The position numbers and the translations under genes are program-made. From positions 25,019,474 to 25,083,473 of the forward strand of contig OV725082.1 of NCBI GenBank assembly GCA_928085145.1: 64,000 bases of DNA, in the 5' to 3' direction. The stretch's first letter is position 1. The number at the start of each line of letters is the position of its first letter. Source of the DNA: Nezara viridula (taxonomy: Eukaryota; Arthropoda; Insecta; Hemiptera; Pentatomidae). The notes under the pieces were generated by a model that was not told the DNA's origin, ran no database searches, and saw only the letters and a program-made list of their open reading frames with translations. Positions 45,366-57,600 of the stretch are shown here, piece by piece.

Positions 45366-48300
45366 TTTTAATTTTAATTATATTTGTTTTTGTGATAAAT
45401 TTCTGCGTTGTTTATGCATTTTTTCTGTGTAAGTACGACTTAAATTTCACTTATGAATTATATTTTCTGTTTATTATTATTATTATTATTATTATTGTTT
45501 ATTTTAACCTATAAGCATTATATTAAGAAATAAAAAGAATGCAAAGAAAAAAATTAAGAACACTAGAGGCAATGTCAATTAAACTACATCACTCAGTTAT
45601 GTAATAAAGAGATAACGTCCTCTTTATATAAGTTTTCATTTTGGTATAATGCTACATGATAGCCTGTTAAAATTTATCAACAATGACTTGTATGTAATTA
45701 TTTTTTGATAGGGTCAAATATCCAGTACATACAAGATAGATCGAGCTCACAAATGCAAATGTTGTAATAAAATATTCATTCATTGCTGAAAAAACAAAAC
45801 AATAAAATTATATACATGACAGGTTTTTGTATACTAATACAGCAATACTAATAATTACAAAAAAATAATTTTATTGAATTATTCTTCACGAAATCTAAAT
45901 CTATTGAAGAAAGTCAGAATGTTGTTTTTTGACCCAAAAAGATTCTTTATCTAGCTGCTGCAATCTGACGGGGATTTATTTTAGATTAAGTGGCGTCAAG
46001 ATAAAATGCACTTATTAAAATTTAATAAGCGTGGTCTTTCTAATATATTTTTTTGTTATTGTGTAAAAGTTTTCGTCTTTATTGCTGACTAGGGCACTCG
46101 AAAATTTTTTTGTGGATTTCATATCTTGAACTGTCCTAATTAGAAGATAGTTAACGAAAAGCAATTTCATAAAAGTAAAACGATATCAAACTAGAAATAA
46201 CCTGATATAATTAATATACATATCTATCTATCTATCTATCTTAAGTATCATTACTTTCAAAAAAACTGATTTTTAATTAAATTTGTTCTGAAAATTATAA
46301 CTTAGCATTTTACAGATTACCTGATGGGATTTTTTTTCAAATTTAAAAATAAAATAAATATTTTAATGAGTACTGCTCATTAATAATTTTTTTTATTAAA
46401 AATTAAAAAAATTAATGATTGATTATATAATATAGATGTATAATAAATATTTTGTACAGTTGCTAACGACTAAAAAATTATGGAGGAATTCCTGAGTACT
46501 AAATTTTAAATATAAAAATAACCTAGTTTTTCACACATAGACATTAATAAATTCATTAATGTAGTGATAAGGTAATATTAATACTTTATGATTTATTTAT
46601 AGATCCAAGTGCAAGAAAAGTGAAAGTTCTGTCAGAATACAAGGAATATTCCTAATTTTACTAACTCACTCATTTTTATAAGCCTTTTCTTTAATTTCTT
46701 TATAGAAGTATTAGTGCGGGTGTAGTCTTACCTCACTATAATTATGGTCTATGTACCAGAATAGTATATTATTCAATAAATAAATTTTAAAAAATTCTTT
46801 ATGGCTACATAAATCAGGAAATACATCGTTACACGCCCACTTTAAAAGCTTAAACCTCTAAAAAGGGATTACACAATATATTTTTTTTTAATGAAAAGAA
46901 AATTCTTTTAATGGGATTAACTTTCGATCGATCACTTTTGTAAACCTTGAGTTGTCTACCTCAACCGGTTGGAAATGGTTTCATCACAAGAAAATTTTTA
47001 AACAATTTAATAAATTTAAACTATTTATCAGAACAGAAATTGAAAATATTTGGGACCAAATTTATACCTATGATGTTAAGATTTAGATTCATTAAGGAAA
47101 TTATGTTATTCGTAAATATGATTTTTTCTCTATTTACATATTTCAATAAACCCAGGTGTACTACATGGGATTGAATTAGGACAGTTGTTGTGTAATATAT
47201 ATGTCATTGATTCTCTATTTTATTTTTATTTATTTGAATTAATTCCAAAGCTCTTTTTTTTTTAAACAATTGAAGAAGATTTGAGCCAGTAATGTTGGGA
47301 TTGGAAACCAGGCGATCTCTCATTCATCTTCTTTTTATTTATTATCTTCTTATTTTTATTATCAAGAGTTATAGTATGCAATTTTGATTTTAATATCATT
47401 GTTTATGGTTTAGTTTTAAATTTATTAATGTTTAATTAAATCCTTTCGTTATTAGTAATAAATACATATAAAAGGTAAATGGCCTTATATTTATGGTCAT
47501 TTTATTTTTTTTAAATTTTATTTAAATTTTTTAAAAATAATTTATTATTTTTAATAACAATTCAAAGGCAAAATGATAGAGCCCCGTCTTTTCTTGAAAC
47601 CTACTCAGTAACCCTCCTTCAATTTTTGGAGGTCTTGATAGTATAGTATCAGGGCCAGCCAGGCGCTCCCAAAATTTGGCCCACCTACTCCACAAGACAT
47701 TTCGCGGAAAAATATGCTATATTAATTCAATTTTTTTCAAAAAAATTACCAAAATACTTCTATTACAAACTATAATGTCTAAAAAAACAAACGAATCTAT
47801 ATTTAAAATGAAATTAGGGCATAAAACTGACAACAAAAAAATCAGAACTTTCGACAGATAGATAATGCTGTAAAACTTGAAAATGATTTCCTTCTTTAAA
47901 AATAAAATTACAATTGCCGTTATCCTCTTGATAGCAGTTATGAATGGAAAATAGACAACGCTATCAATTCGGTTATAACCCATATTTTGAGCTTATATGA
48001 ATGAATGGAAAAATATCAAAGATATATTAGTTTACTCCTTTAATTTTGGTAATTATTTAATTTTTCCTTAAATGTTACTTATATATTCGAAATTTCAATT
48101 CCATTTAAATTTGTTAATTTAAATATTACCGTTTAATTTTTTAACTACAGTTCTATTATTTTTCCGTTCAATTATATAGTGTTTTTAGATTAACTGAATA
48201 TTATGACAATAGGCTGTAAATTAGTTACATAGATCGTTTAATTTCCTGTTATCAAATTTACTAAATGTATTTTATTTATTAATAATACATATATTTATTA

Positions 48301-48444
48301 GTGAATATCACGAATACATAAAAAATATCGTTTAATTGGAACATGGATGCAATTTGATGAGGAAAAAAAATGAAGATTTCAGTTAAATTTTATTTTAAAA
48401 AACATTAGACTAATTCAAATAAAATAAAATAAATTAATACAAAA
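45366..48444. other. 3-kb AT-rich stretch, no gene seen
   Basis: Contains (ATT)n at 45472-45497 and (ATCT)n at 46221-46241. 46700-46795 (CTCACTATAATTATGGTCTA and TATTATTCAATAAATAAAT) resembles 60.95-61.02 kb and may be a LINE 3' tail. The frames at 46947-47174 and 47676-47983 have no domain. Confidence 0.5.
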
Positions 48445-49065
48445 TTTTGTTTATTTATTTAATGAAATTTACAACTGTATACAAATACAATTAGTAAATA
48501 TGCACAAATTACAAATAATGACATGTACAGGCTTGAAGAGATACTACCCAGTGGTAGCACTCCCTTAATAATTCTAAGTAAGAAGATCACGAGGCCATCT
48601 CCTTTTCAGACGCCTAGGAGGATTATCAGGGATCGAGGAAGAAGCAAGAGTGGAAACAAGTGTATTTGGATGGGACTGGAGTTTATCATGAAATGATAGA
48701 TATCTGGCTCGAGCTAAATCAGCGACATATAGTACATAAAGATCTTTATGAATGGTTTTATTTGTGACAAAGTATGGAGCATTTAAGATTTTAAGGAGGA
48801 TTTTGGATTGTAGGGATTGGATACGAGAGGAATTCGATGGTTTGGTGGAGCCCCAAAGCTCAGCTCCGTATGTCCATATAGGTCTTATTATAGTTATGTA
48901 GAAAATTCCTTTGTAATTAATTGAAAGTTTAGAGCGTTTGTCTAGTAAGTGTTGGAGCAGTCGGAAACGTCGAGTAGTCTCTTGTCGTTTCAGTCTAGTA
49001 TGAGGATTCCAAGTAAGACGTTTATCCAAGTGGAGTCCTAAGTAGCGGATTTGCTCAACAGGTTT
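48445..49065 (-). pseudogene. LINE-B reverse transcriptase C-terminal third, open for 163 codons, and 3' UTR
   Basis: This is the best-preserved retrotransposon protein in the window. From 49062 to 48574 the minus strand is open: PVEQIRYLGLHLDKRLTWNP, QETTRRFRLLQHLLDKRSKL, IIRPIWTYGAELWGS, SRIQSLQSKILLKILNAPYF, VTNKTIHKDLYVLYVADLAR and finally PPRRLKRRWPRDLLT before the stop. This is the region after YADD in Jockey-clade LINE polymerases. No catalytic residues are included. It is 5'-truncated at about 49065. The 3' UTR has the family blocks (CTACCCAGTGGTAGCACTCC on the plus strand) and the poly-A end at about 48445. The lack of stops suggests it is younger than its relatives here. Confidence 0.85.
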
Positions 49066-49800
49066 TAATAAAATTAAACATCAGACTTGGTAGAATTTCG
49101 TACTCTTTAAATCAAATCATTTCGCTTCTCCATATTCTTAAATTAATGAAGTTTGATGCAGGTTAAAAGCGTTTTCACTGAATTTATATATTCTTAGTAT
49201 TTATTTTCATTTTATGTATCCGAAAGTTATAATTAAATTGGATTATTATGATGTTTTAATTAAAATGAGAATTTCAAGCTGTTATATTGTAAACTGTTAT
49301 GTATTATAATTAATATTACTGTGTAATATTTGAAGTAACATATGCCTACTTACCTACTTGTGATACGAAATATTTATAAATAACTGTCCTTCGTTGCTCT
49401 TCCTCAATTGGAGAAATTTTCGAGTGGGCGATACGGTGCAATTGGGATGTGCCACATGATACCTAGTGCCACTTTTGTTAATCCTATCGATTTCCTCAGC
49501 TACAATAAAAAGACCAAAAAAAAAAAAAAGTAAAACCCTAAATATACAGTTATCGTGTCAAGGTCTCTATTACGAGATAAAGACACTTCGAGATATATAA
49601 ATGAAAAAATCTCTCTCAAAAGATAATTTTTTTTTTTTAAAGGTTTCTAAAATATTCTCTCTTCTGAGGTATTCCCAAGATAACGTTTTAAAAAAGATAA
49701 AACAAAACGTCTTTAATCACGGATCATTTCTAATGATATTTTTAAAACTTTTTGTTCTAGTACAAAACATAGACGAATGACGTTTTGGAACTTTCAGCGT
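49066..49800. other. AT-rich stretch, no gene seen
   Basis: 49390-49500 is somewhat GC-richer and unrecognised. Confidence 0.45.
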
Positions 49801-49806
49801 TAAAAA

Positions 49807-50075
49807 TAGTGTTGCCTAAATGCAAGACCAAGACGAAACATGGTCTTGGTCTCGTGTCAACACAATTAGTCTTGGACTTGACCTTCTTAGTCTAGCTGCA
49901 CAAGTCTTGTAATTACCTATTAGCCTATAGGTTTTTATTAAACATTTTAGTTTAGATCTTAGAAAAACACAACAGATTAGATACATTTTTTTAGTGAATT
50001 CCAACCGAATTAATAAACTTATCTTAATAATAATTTAAAAGTGTTATATTAACTATTTTGCCTTAATAAAAAAAA
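49807..50075 (-). mobile_element. hAT-type MITE relic, reverse orientation
   Basis: TAGTGTTGCCTAAATGCAAG at 49807 is the terminal inverted repeat. It is followed by ACCAAGACG, GGTCTTGGTCTCG and TTGTAATTACCTATTAGCCT, and further on by ATTTTGCCTTAATAAAA. Read this way the copy matches the complete MITE at 35.96-36.34 kb in reverse. The other end is lost or too diverged beyond about 50075. Confidence 0.65.
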
Positions 50076-50588
50076 TAACTTGTTTTTATTTTCTCCGGTT
50101 CAAGCATGTGTTTTATTTCGTGTTACTATTTGGAGAATTGAGCTCAAATACACGATTCAAAAAGAAAAAAAAAACAGCTGTCTAGATTTAAAACAAGGTT
50201 AATCAGCTTATTATATCTCATAATACGATAACTTTTATTTTTATAACGAAGAGCTTTGTTTTCATATAGAAGGAACCGTTGTTCTTATAGCGAATTTCTA
50301 TCACTATAGATATTGAAATTAAATACTCAATAATGCCCACACCTCAGTTCTATTTAATAGCGAGACCCAAGTTTTTTGAAGATCACTCTTTTTCTTATTC
50401 AAAACTAGCAGGTTCAGTTTTTGTCTTGGCCATGCCAAAATTCAAGAACAATTTCAAGGTAATTTTTGAGCTAATTAACAATAATTTTGGCTACCATTTT
50501 CTTACAGATTACAGATTTATTTCAATATTTATTAAACAAAATGTAAATACTATTTTATTTGGTTATACTATTATTATATTATACTATT
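50076..50588. other. No gene seen
   Basis: The frame at 50333-50590 includes GCGAGACCCAAG and GTCTTGGCCATGCC, which may be leftover hAT-type subterminal sequence, not a gene. Confidence 0.35.
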
Positions 50589-50589
50589 A

Positions 50590-50860
50590 GTTATTTTGTA
50601 TATCTGTGAAACGTAGGCCCATATGGGCTTAAGTAGATACATTTGAGTGTTCAGTTTCTGTTTTAGGTTTAATTTTGAGCGTTTTTGAAGACGTGAGTAT
50701 AATAGTCGTATTTTGAGTTTTAAAGTTTTTATTCTTTTGTTTATATGTAGGTTCCAAGTCATTCCTCTGTCAAATGTCAGTCCACGATATTTTACTTTAT
50801 CTGTATGAGGAATTCGGGCATTATCAAGGAAAAACTTCATGTCATAGAGTGAAAGTAATA
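50590..50860 (-). pseudogene. LINE-A internal C-terminal fragment
   Basis: The frame from 50840 down reads NARIPHTDKVKYRGLTFDRG, MTWNLHINKRIKTLKLKIRL, LYSRLQKRSKLNLKQKLN, then YLLKPIWAYVSQIY. It covers the V.YLGLTFDRRMTW...LL..RSKL......YL.LLKPIW.YG block that precedes the C-terminal ends seen elsewhere. It is open for nearly 90 codons but truncated at both ends. Confidence 0.75.
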
Positions 50861-51760
50861 ATAATGAGTTTATATAATGATATTTACAATTCTCAATATG
50901 TATACAATAATCGGTAATGTTTCAGTGCAGAACATTTCACACTACAGTAGTATTAAAATTATTTACTTGGTTTGAAGCACCATTACTTGGTTTTTTTCAT
51001 AGAAAAAATCTATATAAACAAAAATAAATGAAAAGTAATAACTATGTAAGTAATTAATATATAAATAAAATAAAATGAAAAATATGTATATTTAAATAAA
51101 CATATATAGTATATTTTATATCTATTAATTAGACTAAACTAAACTAAAATACGAATTCTATGGATCTCATGCAACATTATTTTCGTCAGTTTTATTCCAG
51201 TAAAATATGTTTTGTATGTCTGTGTCTGTACCTTCTTATATTTCGTAATTGACTATTGCTTTAATTATGGGGTTTGCTAATGTATTTGTTGTGTTAAAAA
51301 ATTTCTTGGTCTAGGAGTATGTGAATCGTTAACATTTTGGTTATTCTTAGCGATCTGGGATAATCCTTTCTGATTCTCATACACATATTTTGTACCCTTT
51401 TTAATTTCTTATAGTTTGTGTCACATGTATAACTCTCACTGTATGGAATATATATATAAAGGAGGTATTGCTAATTTATATGAAATAATTTCGTAAGATA
51501 GAAATTAATATGTTAGGGTTTGTCATGATTGAGTCGAATTTTCTATAGTTTGTACAAATAAATTAGTTTTTTTAGGTTATATAAAGTCTGTGAGGCGTGT
51601 TTAGAATTTTTTCCCTAGAATATAAATCAGAATTATCACAGTTTTATCTCTGTTATAACACGACATTCTAAAACCTAAAAAAAGTCAGATAAAATGCTAT
51701 AATATATATTAATTACTTGCCCATTTCATATCTATTGCATAATGAAAATATTCGCAGTAG
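50861..51760. other. AT-rich stretch, no gene seen
   Basis: No supported feature. Confidence 0.5.
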
Positions 51761-51764
51761 GTGT

Positions 51765-52155
51765 TAGTTCGAGGTTCTGGAAAACTGTCGAGGATAATTT
51801 AATATAATAAAGACGAAGTGATAAGGGAGAGATATGGAGGATACTCCGCGACATCGTGGACTGCGCAGATTAGAAGTTTCGCGGAAACCACGACTGGACA
51901 TATTTCTTCTTCGCAAAGGAGACGTATGGTTAATAAATCCGAGCATGGAGGAGATAAGAGGCCAAGTCACGCACGAGCCCGCTCCGGATAAATATAAACA
52001 TGATATCGGAGATCCCTTCGTTCCGGCAGTTTTTGTCGTAAATCAGTAACGAGCCGTTTATCCCAACTTCAGGGGCAGCTAACGAGCTTAGAGCTGATAA
52101 TAATCGATTCGTTCGATGGATTATTTTCATTGAAACTACTATGAGGGCACTCATT
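51765..52155 (+). other. Unrecognised GC-richer island with a 71-codon open frame
   Basis: This block is clearly less AT-rich than both flanks and resembles none of the repeats in the window. The plus strand has an ATG frame at 51834-52049 whose product (MEDTPRHRGLRRLEVSRKPR, later KGDVWLINPSMEEIRGQVTH) has a balanced, protein-like composition, unlike the chance frames around it. The minus strand is also open in parts. After the stop, GGGGCAGCTAACGAGCTTAG and GATAATAATCGATTCG continue the high-complexity sequence. It may be a coding exon, a conserved non-coding element, or a fragment of an element I do not know. No splice sites are certain. Confidence 0.3.
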
Positions 52156-52573
52156 AGATTGTAATTATGGTATTAGTTAAACATCTTACTCATTTTTTAT
52201 GTAGCGTGGAATCTAAAAAAAAAAAAAAAAATAAAAATAAAACAAGTCTGCTGAGTAGGTCAGAATAATATATTATTATTCAAAATGTATTACTATTATT
52301 AAAAATTCTATCTTAACCCGACGCCGTGTTAGAGATAGTATAGAATATAATAGAAGAATAACAATTTTGTACATAAAAATTAACATTCCATCTGGCCAAA
52401 ATACATATTACAATAACAAAAATAACTAAAAACTAAGTGATAGCAGAAGTATTTAGCTTATTACATTTACATTACAGAACGTGACTAGACATATTTTCCA
52501 TGCTCAAAAAATAATATATATTTATATACAAATGATAAATAGAGAAAAAATGGATTTTTTACATGATAAATGG
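52156..52573. other. No gene seen
   Basis: AT-rich. 52220-52235 is poly-A. Confidence 0.5.
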
Positions 52574-52930
52574 CTACCCAGCGTCTGATTGAATTGTAAG
52601 GAGGAATTGGGATAGGAGGATTTTAAATATGGAAAGGGATGGTGCATGGCGGATTTTAAGTGGGATGGAATTCCAGAAGGTAGTGGAGCGGACAATGGAG
52701 TGTTGAAAGGAGGCAGATTTGTGGAAAGGGGTATAAAGGTCAGAAGGACGAAATCTTGTGGAGAGGGAGTGGATAGATGACTTGAATTGAAGGAGATTGA
52801 ATGCGTAGGACGGACGATGATTACGGATTATTTGGTAAAGGAATGTACCTAGGAAATATTGTCTTCTGAAGGAGAAGAGCCACCCTAACTCGGCGTAGTA
52901 GTGAGATACACGAGAACGTCTCGGGGTTCC
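52574..52930 (-). pseudogene. L2/CR1-like LINE reverse transcriptase C-terminus
   Basis: The minus strand is open for 118 codons from 52930 to a TAG at 52574-52576. It begins SRVSHYYAELGWLFSFRRQY, then has YQIIRNHRPSYAFNLLQF, TRFRPSDLYTPFHKSASFQH and SIVRSTTFWNSIPLKIRHAP, and ends SLSIFKILLSQFLL. The layout LGW....RR.......Y.I....P.Y......, R.R..L..P......F..S...R....WN.LP..IR...S...FK..L is the classic end of L2/CR1-like LINE polymerases. This family is different from LINE-A to LINE-D. There is no start codon, and the upstream polymerase is absent, so it is a truncated relic, though without stops. Confidence 0.75.
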
Positions 52931-53095
52931 ATTACGAAATACGAAAAGAAAAAAATATTGTCAAAAACCAAATGAAAACGACTTTTATGGAAGATATAGA
53001 TTAAAATGTCTCAGAAACTAAAAATCGGACCTACATACTATAAGCGAGGGAAATTTTCAGCATTTCATCCGCTTTATTACCATCTATTATTTATA

Positions 53096-53175
53096 ATTTA
53101 TATTTAATATTATTAATCTGGCCTAGTTGATGTTTTCACTTCTATCGTATGGTCTAAAGCACACACCTTAGTTTT
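53096..53175 (-). repeat. Dispersed repeat, copy 2 of 3, left arm of an inverted pair
   Basis: In reverse it reads CTAAGGTGTGTGCTTTAGAC, then GATAGAAGTGAAAACATCAA and GATTAATAATAT, matching 8.51-8.60 kb and 53.68-53.77 kb. With the copy at 53.68 kb it forms an inverted pair about 500 bases apart. Confidence 0.7.
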
Positions 53176-53677
53176 TTTGTTGGCTTTTTGGTTATATTTG
53201 CCAAAAGGAAAATATTAGATCTCTTGTTATACCTTTGGTTTTGTAATAGATTTTAAATATAGTTTTCATTTTTTTTTTCGACAGATTCCCAGATTAGATT
53301 ATTTGAGGCCGTTTTGGTGGTTTTTAACTCTGACATAATTCCCCGTCCTCTTCCATGGGCCGGGACAACCACGTACAGCCTAATTCGCCTTCTCGAAATT
53401 CACTTTCTTCAGCATTTTTTTTTGTGTAAATAAAAGAAAATTTTGTTTCAATCGTTTATCTCGACAGATTCGGAGAATACTCCTCCCTCCACACCCACCC
53501 CGCACCACTTTAAAATATTTATTGAATTGTCCATTAATTATTGCAGGTTTATAAATTCAAAATAAAATAAATGACACAATGCATTTCCTGAGTAGAAACC
53601 CGCCCTTCTGTTTACCTAGACAACATACCGACCTCAAAATCAGAAATTCTTATTTAGAAAAAGAAAACAAAAAATAC
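53176..53677. other. Spacer of the inverted pair
   Basis: Mostly AT-rich. 53320-53400 holds CCTCTTCCATGGGCCGGGAC, related to the SINE-like body at 40.83 kb. No coding content. Confidence 0.4.
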
Positions 53678-53770
53678 TAAGGTGTTTGCTTCGGACCACA
53701 TGATGGAAGTGAAAACATCAACAAGGCGAGATTAATAATATGAAATCATAAATAATATGAAATCATAAAC
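53678..53770 (+). repeat. Dispersed repeat, copy 3 of 3, right arm of an inverted pair
   Basis: CTAAGGTGTTTGCTTCGGAC and GGAAGTGAAAACATCAACAA followed by GGCGAGATTAATAATATGAAA. If 53.10-53.77 kb is one transposon, these are its terminal inverted repeats and the unit is about 675 bp. Confidence 0.7.
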
Positions 53771-54049
53771 TTTTGCATCGGTTAAAGTATGCAGGTTTGA
53801 TATTTAATTTTCGAGATATTTTAATCCATATGCAAAAACACTTCATTAGTCGACCCATTATTTACCCGAGCGTTACACATCGGAGATCTGACGGCTCAAT
53901 CTAATTCACTCCACATAAAAAAAAAGAAATGCATATCACACCTAAAGAGGTTTTCATTTAAAAAAAAAAAAAACTAAAGTATGCTAGGTAAGTCAGAATA
54001 CCTTTCTTTTCATTTCTATTGTGTGAATAAAAGAAAGAAAGAAATGTTA
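53771..54049. other. No gene seen
   Basis: AT-rich flank. Confidence 0.4.
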
Positions 54050-54540
54050 TTTTATTCGCCTATATTGAAAGTTCGAAAAATACATGTTCCCTCTATCAAA
54101 AATATGCTGGGTTTTAGCCATATCTTGTATATGTGTGTTAGTATGTCCATGTAAGACATCGTGAAATATTTTGTCGTGTGTCGAGATATGGCCGTTTACT
54201 GTTTAAAGGTCATTATGTAAAGAAGTATGATTGTGACTTATTACTATTGTTTTAGTTATAATTATAAATGTTTTTAACTAAAACGTTTCTAGTTTTTGTA
54301 TTTGAATCTTTTTAGCTGTTCCGTTCATCTGTGAAGCCTAGATCATTATAGGCAGGCTTATACAGATAAATGGAAGCGTTAAATTTCTGTTTTACAGTTA
54401 ATTTTGGAGCCTCTTGAAAGAAATGAGCATAACACTCTTAATCTGAGGTTTAATTTTTTGGGTTTTTTGATATGTGGGCCCCATTTCATTCTTCTGTCCA
54501 AGATATTGTACTTTATCTGTTTGAGAAATTTGCCCATTGT
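54050..54540 (-). pseudogene. LINE-A reverse transcriptase C-terminal relic
   Basis: The minus strand has NGQISQTDKVQYLGQ near 54505-54540, then remains of the RSKL....NL block. TSLHNDL and TVNGHISTHDKIFHDVLHGH follow at about 54140-54230, and TNTHIQDMAK comes after. The order equals the copies at 41.2 and 43.1 kb. Many stops and frameshifts; the LKRSWMRDLL end is not visible. Confidence 0.65.
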
Positions 54541-54651
54541 TAATATAAATGGGAGGGAATGTTTTTCATAAATAAATAAAATAGTTTTCTATAAATAATC
54601 ATGTAAAGTAAAGATTGTGACGCAATATCATTGTTTGAACTGTTATGATAT

Positions 54652-54653
<2 letters not shown>
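54541..54653. other. No gene seen
   Basis: AT-rich spacer. Confidence 0.4.

Positions 54654-54709
<56 letters not shown>
54654..54709. repeat. (TA)n microsatellite
   Basis: 56 bases of TA followed by a T run. Confidence 0.97.
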
Positions 54710-54714
<5 letters not shown>

Positions 54715-55199
54715 TTTTTCAAATCAATAGTTTTTATTATAAACTCAGAATTTTGTTTTATTTTCAATAATTTTACTATATAATAAAATAAATTATATTA
54801 TTTCACCATTGTACTAATTTTGATTTCATTGTTTTCCATAATTAAGTATGTTTTTGAAGCATAAATGTTGGAATAATTGTTTACATATAATATAGCGTAT
54901 TAATTAATGTCCCTAAATTATTTTCAGAACCTCTTCCTATATGTCAATAAAAAAAAAAAAATTGTCATTTTTATACTTCGAATTAACTATTTTATAATGA
55001 CCTTAACATTCCCAGTATCTACCCGAAAATAGATATCCTTTCCTTTCACTGTAAACTTTATACTTCGTGAAACCCTAGAGCCACAGCAACCTTGCCTTCC
55101 TAACATTTTCTAATAATCCTTTGTCTTAAATAAAAATAGACCAACTAATATATATATATATATAAAAGTTATCTAGTATATCAGGTCCTTTAAAAAAAA

Positions 55200-55237
<38 letters not shown>

Positions 55238-55884
55238 CTTTAAGGAGTAATCCACTGGATTAATGTTAGGGTCCTTTGGAATGGTTTAATGCAATTTAGA
55301 CAATTAGTAATACATTTTATTTATTTAAAAAATTAATGATATTCATTGCGGACTCAAATTATTACTTTGATGATGATTTGAGGGAGATAGTAGCGTGAAC
55401 AATATCAAGAGCTCAGATGTGTGTACTGAATAAATATCGGAATAATAGATTAATATTTATTTGGAAATAGTATATAATTTCACGATAAGAATATATCATT
55501 AGTTTATAGTTTATATCGATATAGCGTTAGATTTCAGATGTTGAAATGTTGAATAAATATCAAGTTTTAGCATTCAATTAAAAAATAAACTCTGCATACG
55601 TTTTATTTTTTATTTTAAAAATCCATTTAAATATTAATGAAAGAACTATGTCAGGGTCACATACGTTCTTTCTCAACCATCTGAAACTTCTAGATTTTTG
55701 TTTGTAATGATTTTATTATGAAATAATAAAAAATGTGTGATATTCCAAAGTCAAGATGTTGATAGAAATTATTTTGTTTTTATTACAAAATATATGTAAA
55801 GGTAGAAGTTTATTTATTTATATTTTAAAAAAATATAGAAATTAAGGATTAATTTAATTAACATATTATTTTTTTATTATAGGT
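54710..55884. other. AT-rich stretch with (TA)n tracts, no gene seen
   Basis: (TA)n at 55149-55164 and 55201-55236. Nothing else is recognisable. Confidence 0.5.
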
Positions 55885-56790
55885 ATATTTATTCAATATT
55901 AACACAATCTGCCACATTCGAGGGCAATAAACAATAGAGCTGAAAGTATTCACTCGTACAATATATATTATATATACATACAAGAAAAATAAATTAAAAT
56001 AATTAAATAAAAAAATAAAATAAATAAAAAATCAAAATAGTTAATAAATAAATAAAATTCTTCTAAAGCTTATTCACACCTATATGCAATATTTACATTT
56101 GTCCAAGAGACCCTCAGGCAGGCTGTGGAAAGCAAAGCTTGGCTCCAGGAGGTCTCAGCGCTTCTCTTCCAACCGCGTCACTTGACTGGCGGCCAGTGGA
56201 GATTGAGAGTGAGCATTTGAGCCACAAACATGTGAGCATTCAGTGGAGCAGCTGGCCATTGCCAGAACTCCATTATCATATTTACTAAAGGTCTCGAGAC
56301 CACTGCCGTTTCAACCTCCTGAGAGGATTATAGGGATGGTTGAAAGTAGAGGATTAGAATGGTGAATAAGGTTTCGGGTAAACTTTGTAAATCGGGATGG
56401 GATGATGTCGACGACATATGGGATATTAAGGCCATTGTGTAGGGTCTTGTTTGGGACATAATAAGGCGTCCCCCACATTTCAAGTCAGTAGGCCCAGATA
56501 GGTTTCAGTACATTCTTGTAGATTAATAGTTTGCTTTCGATTGAAAGATGAGATGGCCTGTTTAGTAATCTTTATAACTGGGCAATCCGGACATTTGCTA
56601 AGCTGGGAAGTGGAATAGAGGTACATAAGAGAGTGGTGAAGGTGACATGTTTACATTTTTATTCATTAACTTTAATGCGACAATTGTTACACGACTGCTC
56701 TATCAAGGACAGGTGTCTTTGTAGATTGGGGGATACGATTTCGGGATCTGTGTAGGAGGACAGGATGGCGGAATATTTAGAATTAATATA
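55885..56790 (-). pseudogene. LINE-C (Jockey-like) reverse transcriptase C-terminal part and 3' UTR
   Basis: From 56790 the minus strand reads SAILSSYTDPEIVSPNLQRH, LSLIEQSCNNCRIKVNE (the part just after YADD), then STSIPLPSLANVRIAQL, SIESKLLIYKNVLKPIWAY, MWGTPYYVPNKTLHNGLNIP and YVVDIIPSRFTKFTRNLIHH, followed by remains of RRLKRQWSRDL in a shifted frame near 56310. The 3' UTR (55885-56290) holds CTCTCAATCTCCACTGGCC and ends with the block at 55890-55990 that recurs at 63.07-63.18 kb. In-frame stops occur at several places. It reaches further 5' than most relics here, to just after motif C. Confidence 0.75.
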
Positions 56791-57600
56791 AATATTATTG
56801 GATAATGAATCGAAGCACTTATTATTTTATAAGTATAACATTTTTTATACTCTAGTTAATGATAAACGAACCATGATCATAAATAAGTGAAATATAGTTT
56901 TAACAAAAAATATATAAATATTACAAATAATTCCACGCTTTTCAAAAACATTTCGGTAAAAATTGGATGATTTAATTTGTAAATGTTTTATATTATTTCA
57001 AAAAGAATATTAAAAAGTACGTTATAAAACATTAGAGTTTGATATTAGGGGATTAATAATTAGTAACTAAGTTTAATTTGATAAATCCAAACTTTTCAAA
57101 ATTACCGGTAAGTCTTTTGAAATATTGTATGAATAGCGTGTATTTTTTTTTACATTACTATTAAGGCAAGATAATGCTAAGCTATTAATTTAAAATATTG
57201 AAGAAATAAAAATAAACTTTTTTTAATACTGTCCTCTCCAGTTAAAGTTACACAGCAGTATTCGTTTGTTAGGATAATGGATAATTTTGACAACATATAA
57301 ATACAAAGTTGTTAGTGGGAGAGAGAGAGAGGGATGCGTTCAATATTTAATTATTGTATATACTATGTCATATACTAGTATTTTTTATTTATGGTATAAT
57401 ACTGTATATTGACGGCATCCCACGATCAATCGGAATCGGAGTTAAAAACTTTTAAATGGTAGAGTGTAAAAGTATGGAATGATGAGGGGAGGGGGGTTGA
57501 AAATCACCAAAAACTAAGAGTTAATTTTTTATGCTATAGTGTAAATGTCAATGATATAAGGGATTGATAAGCAAATAACACCTTTCGCAAGAAAATATCA
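56791..57600. other. AT-rich stretch, no gene seen
   Basis: (GA)n at about 57318-57332 and a G-rich run (GAGGGGAGGGGGG) near 57486. Confidence 0.5.
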
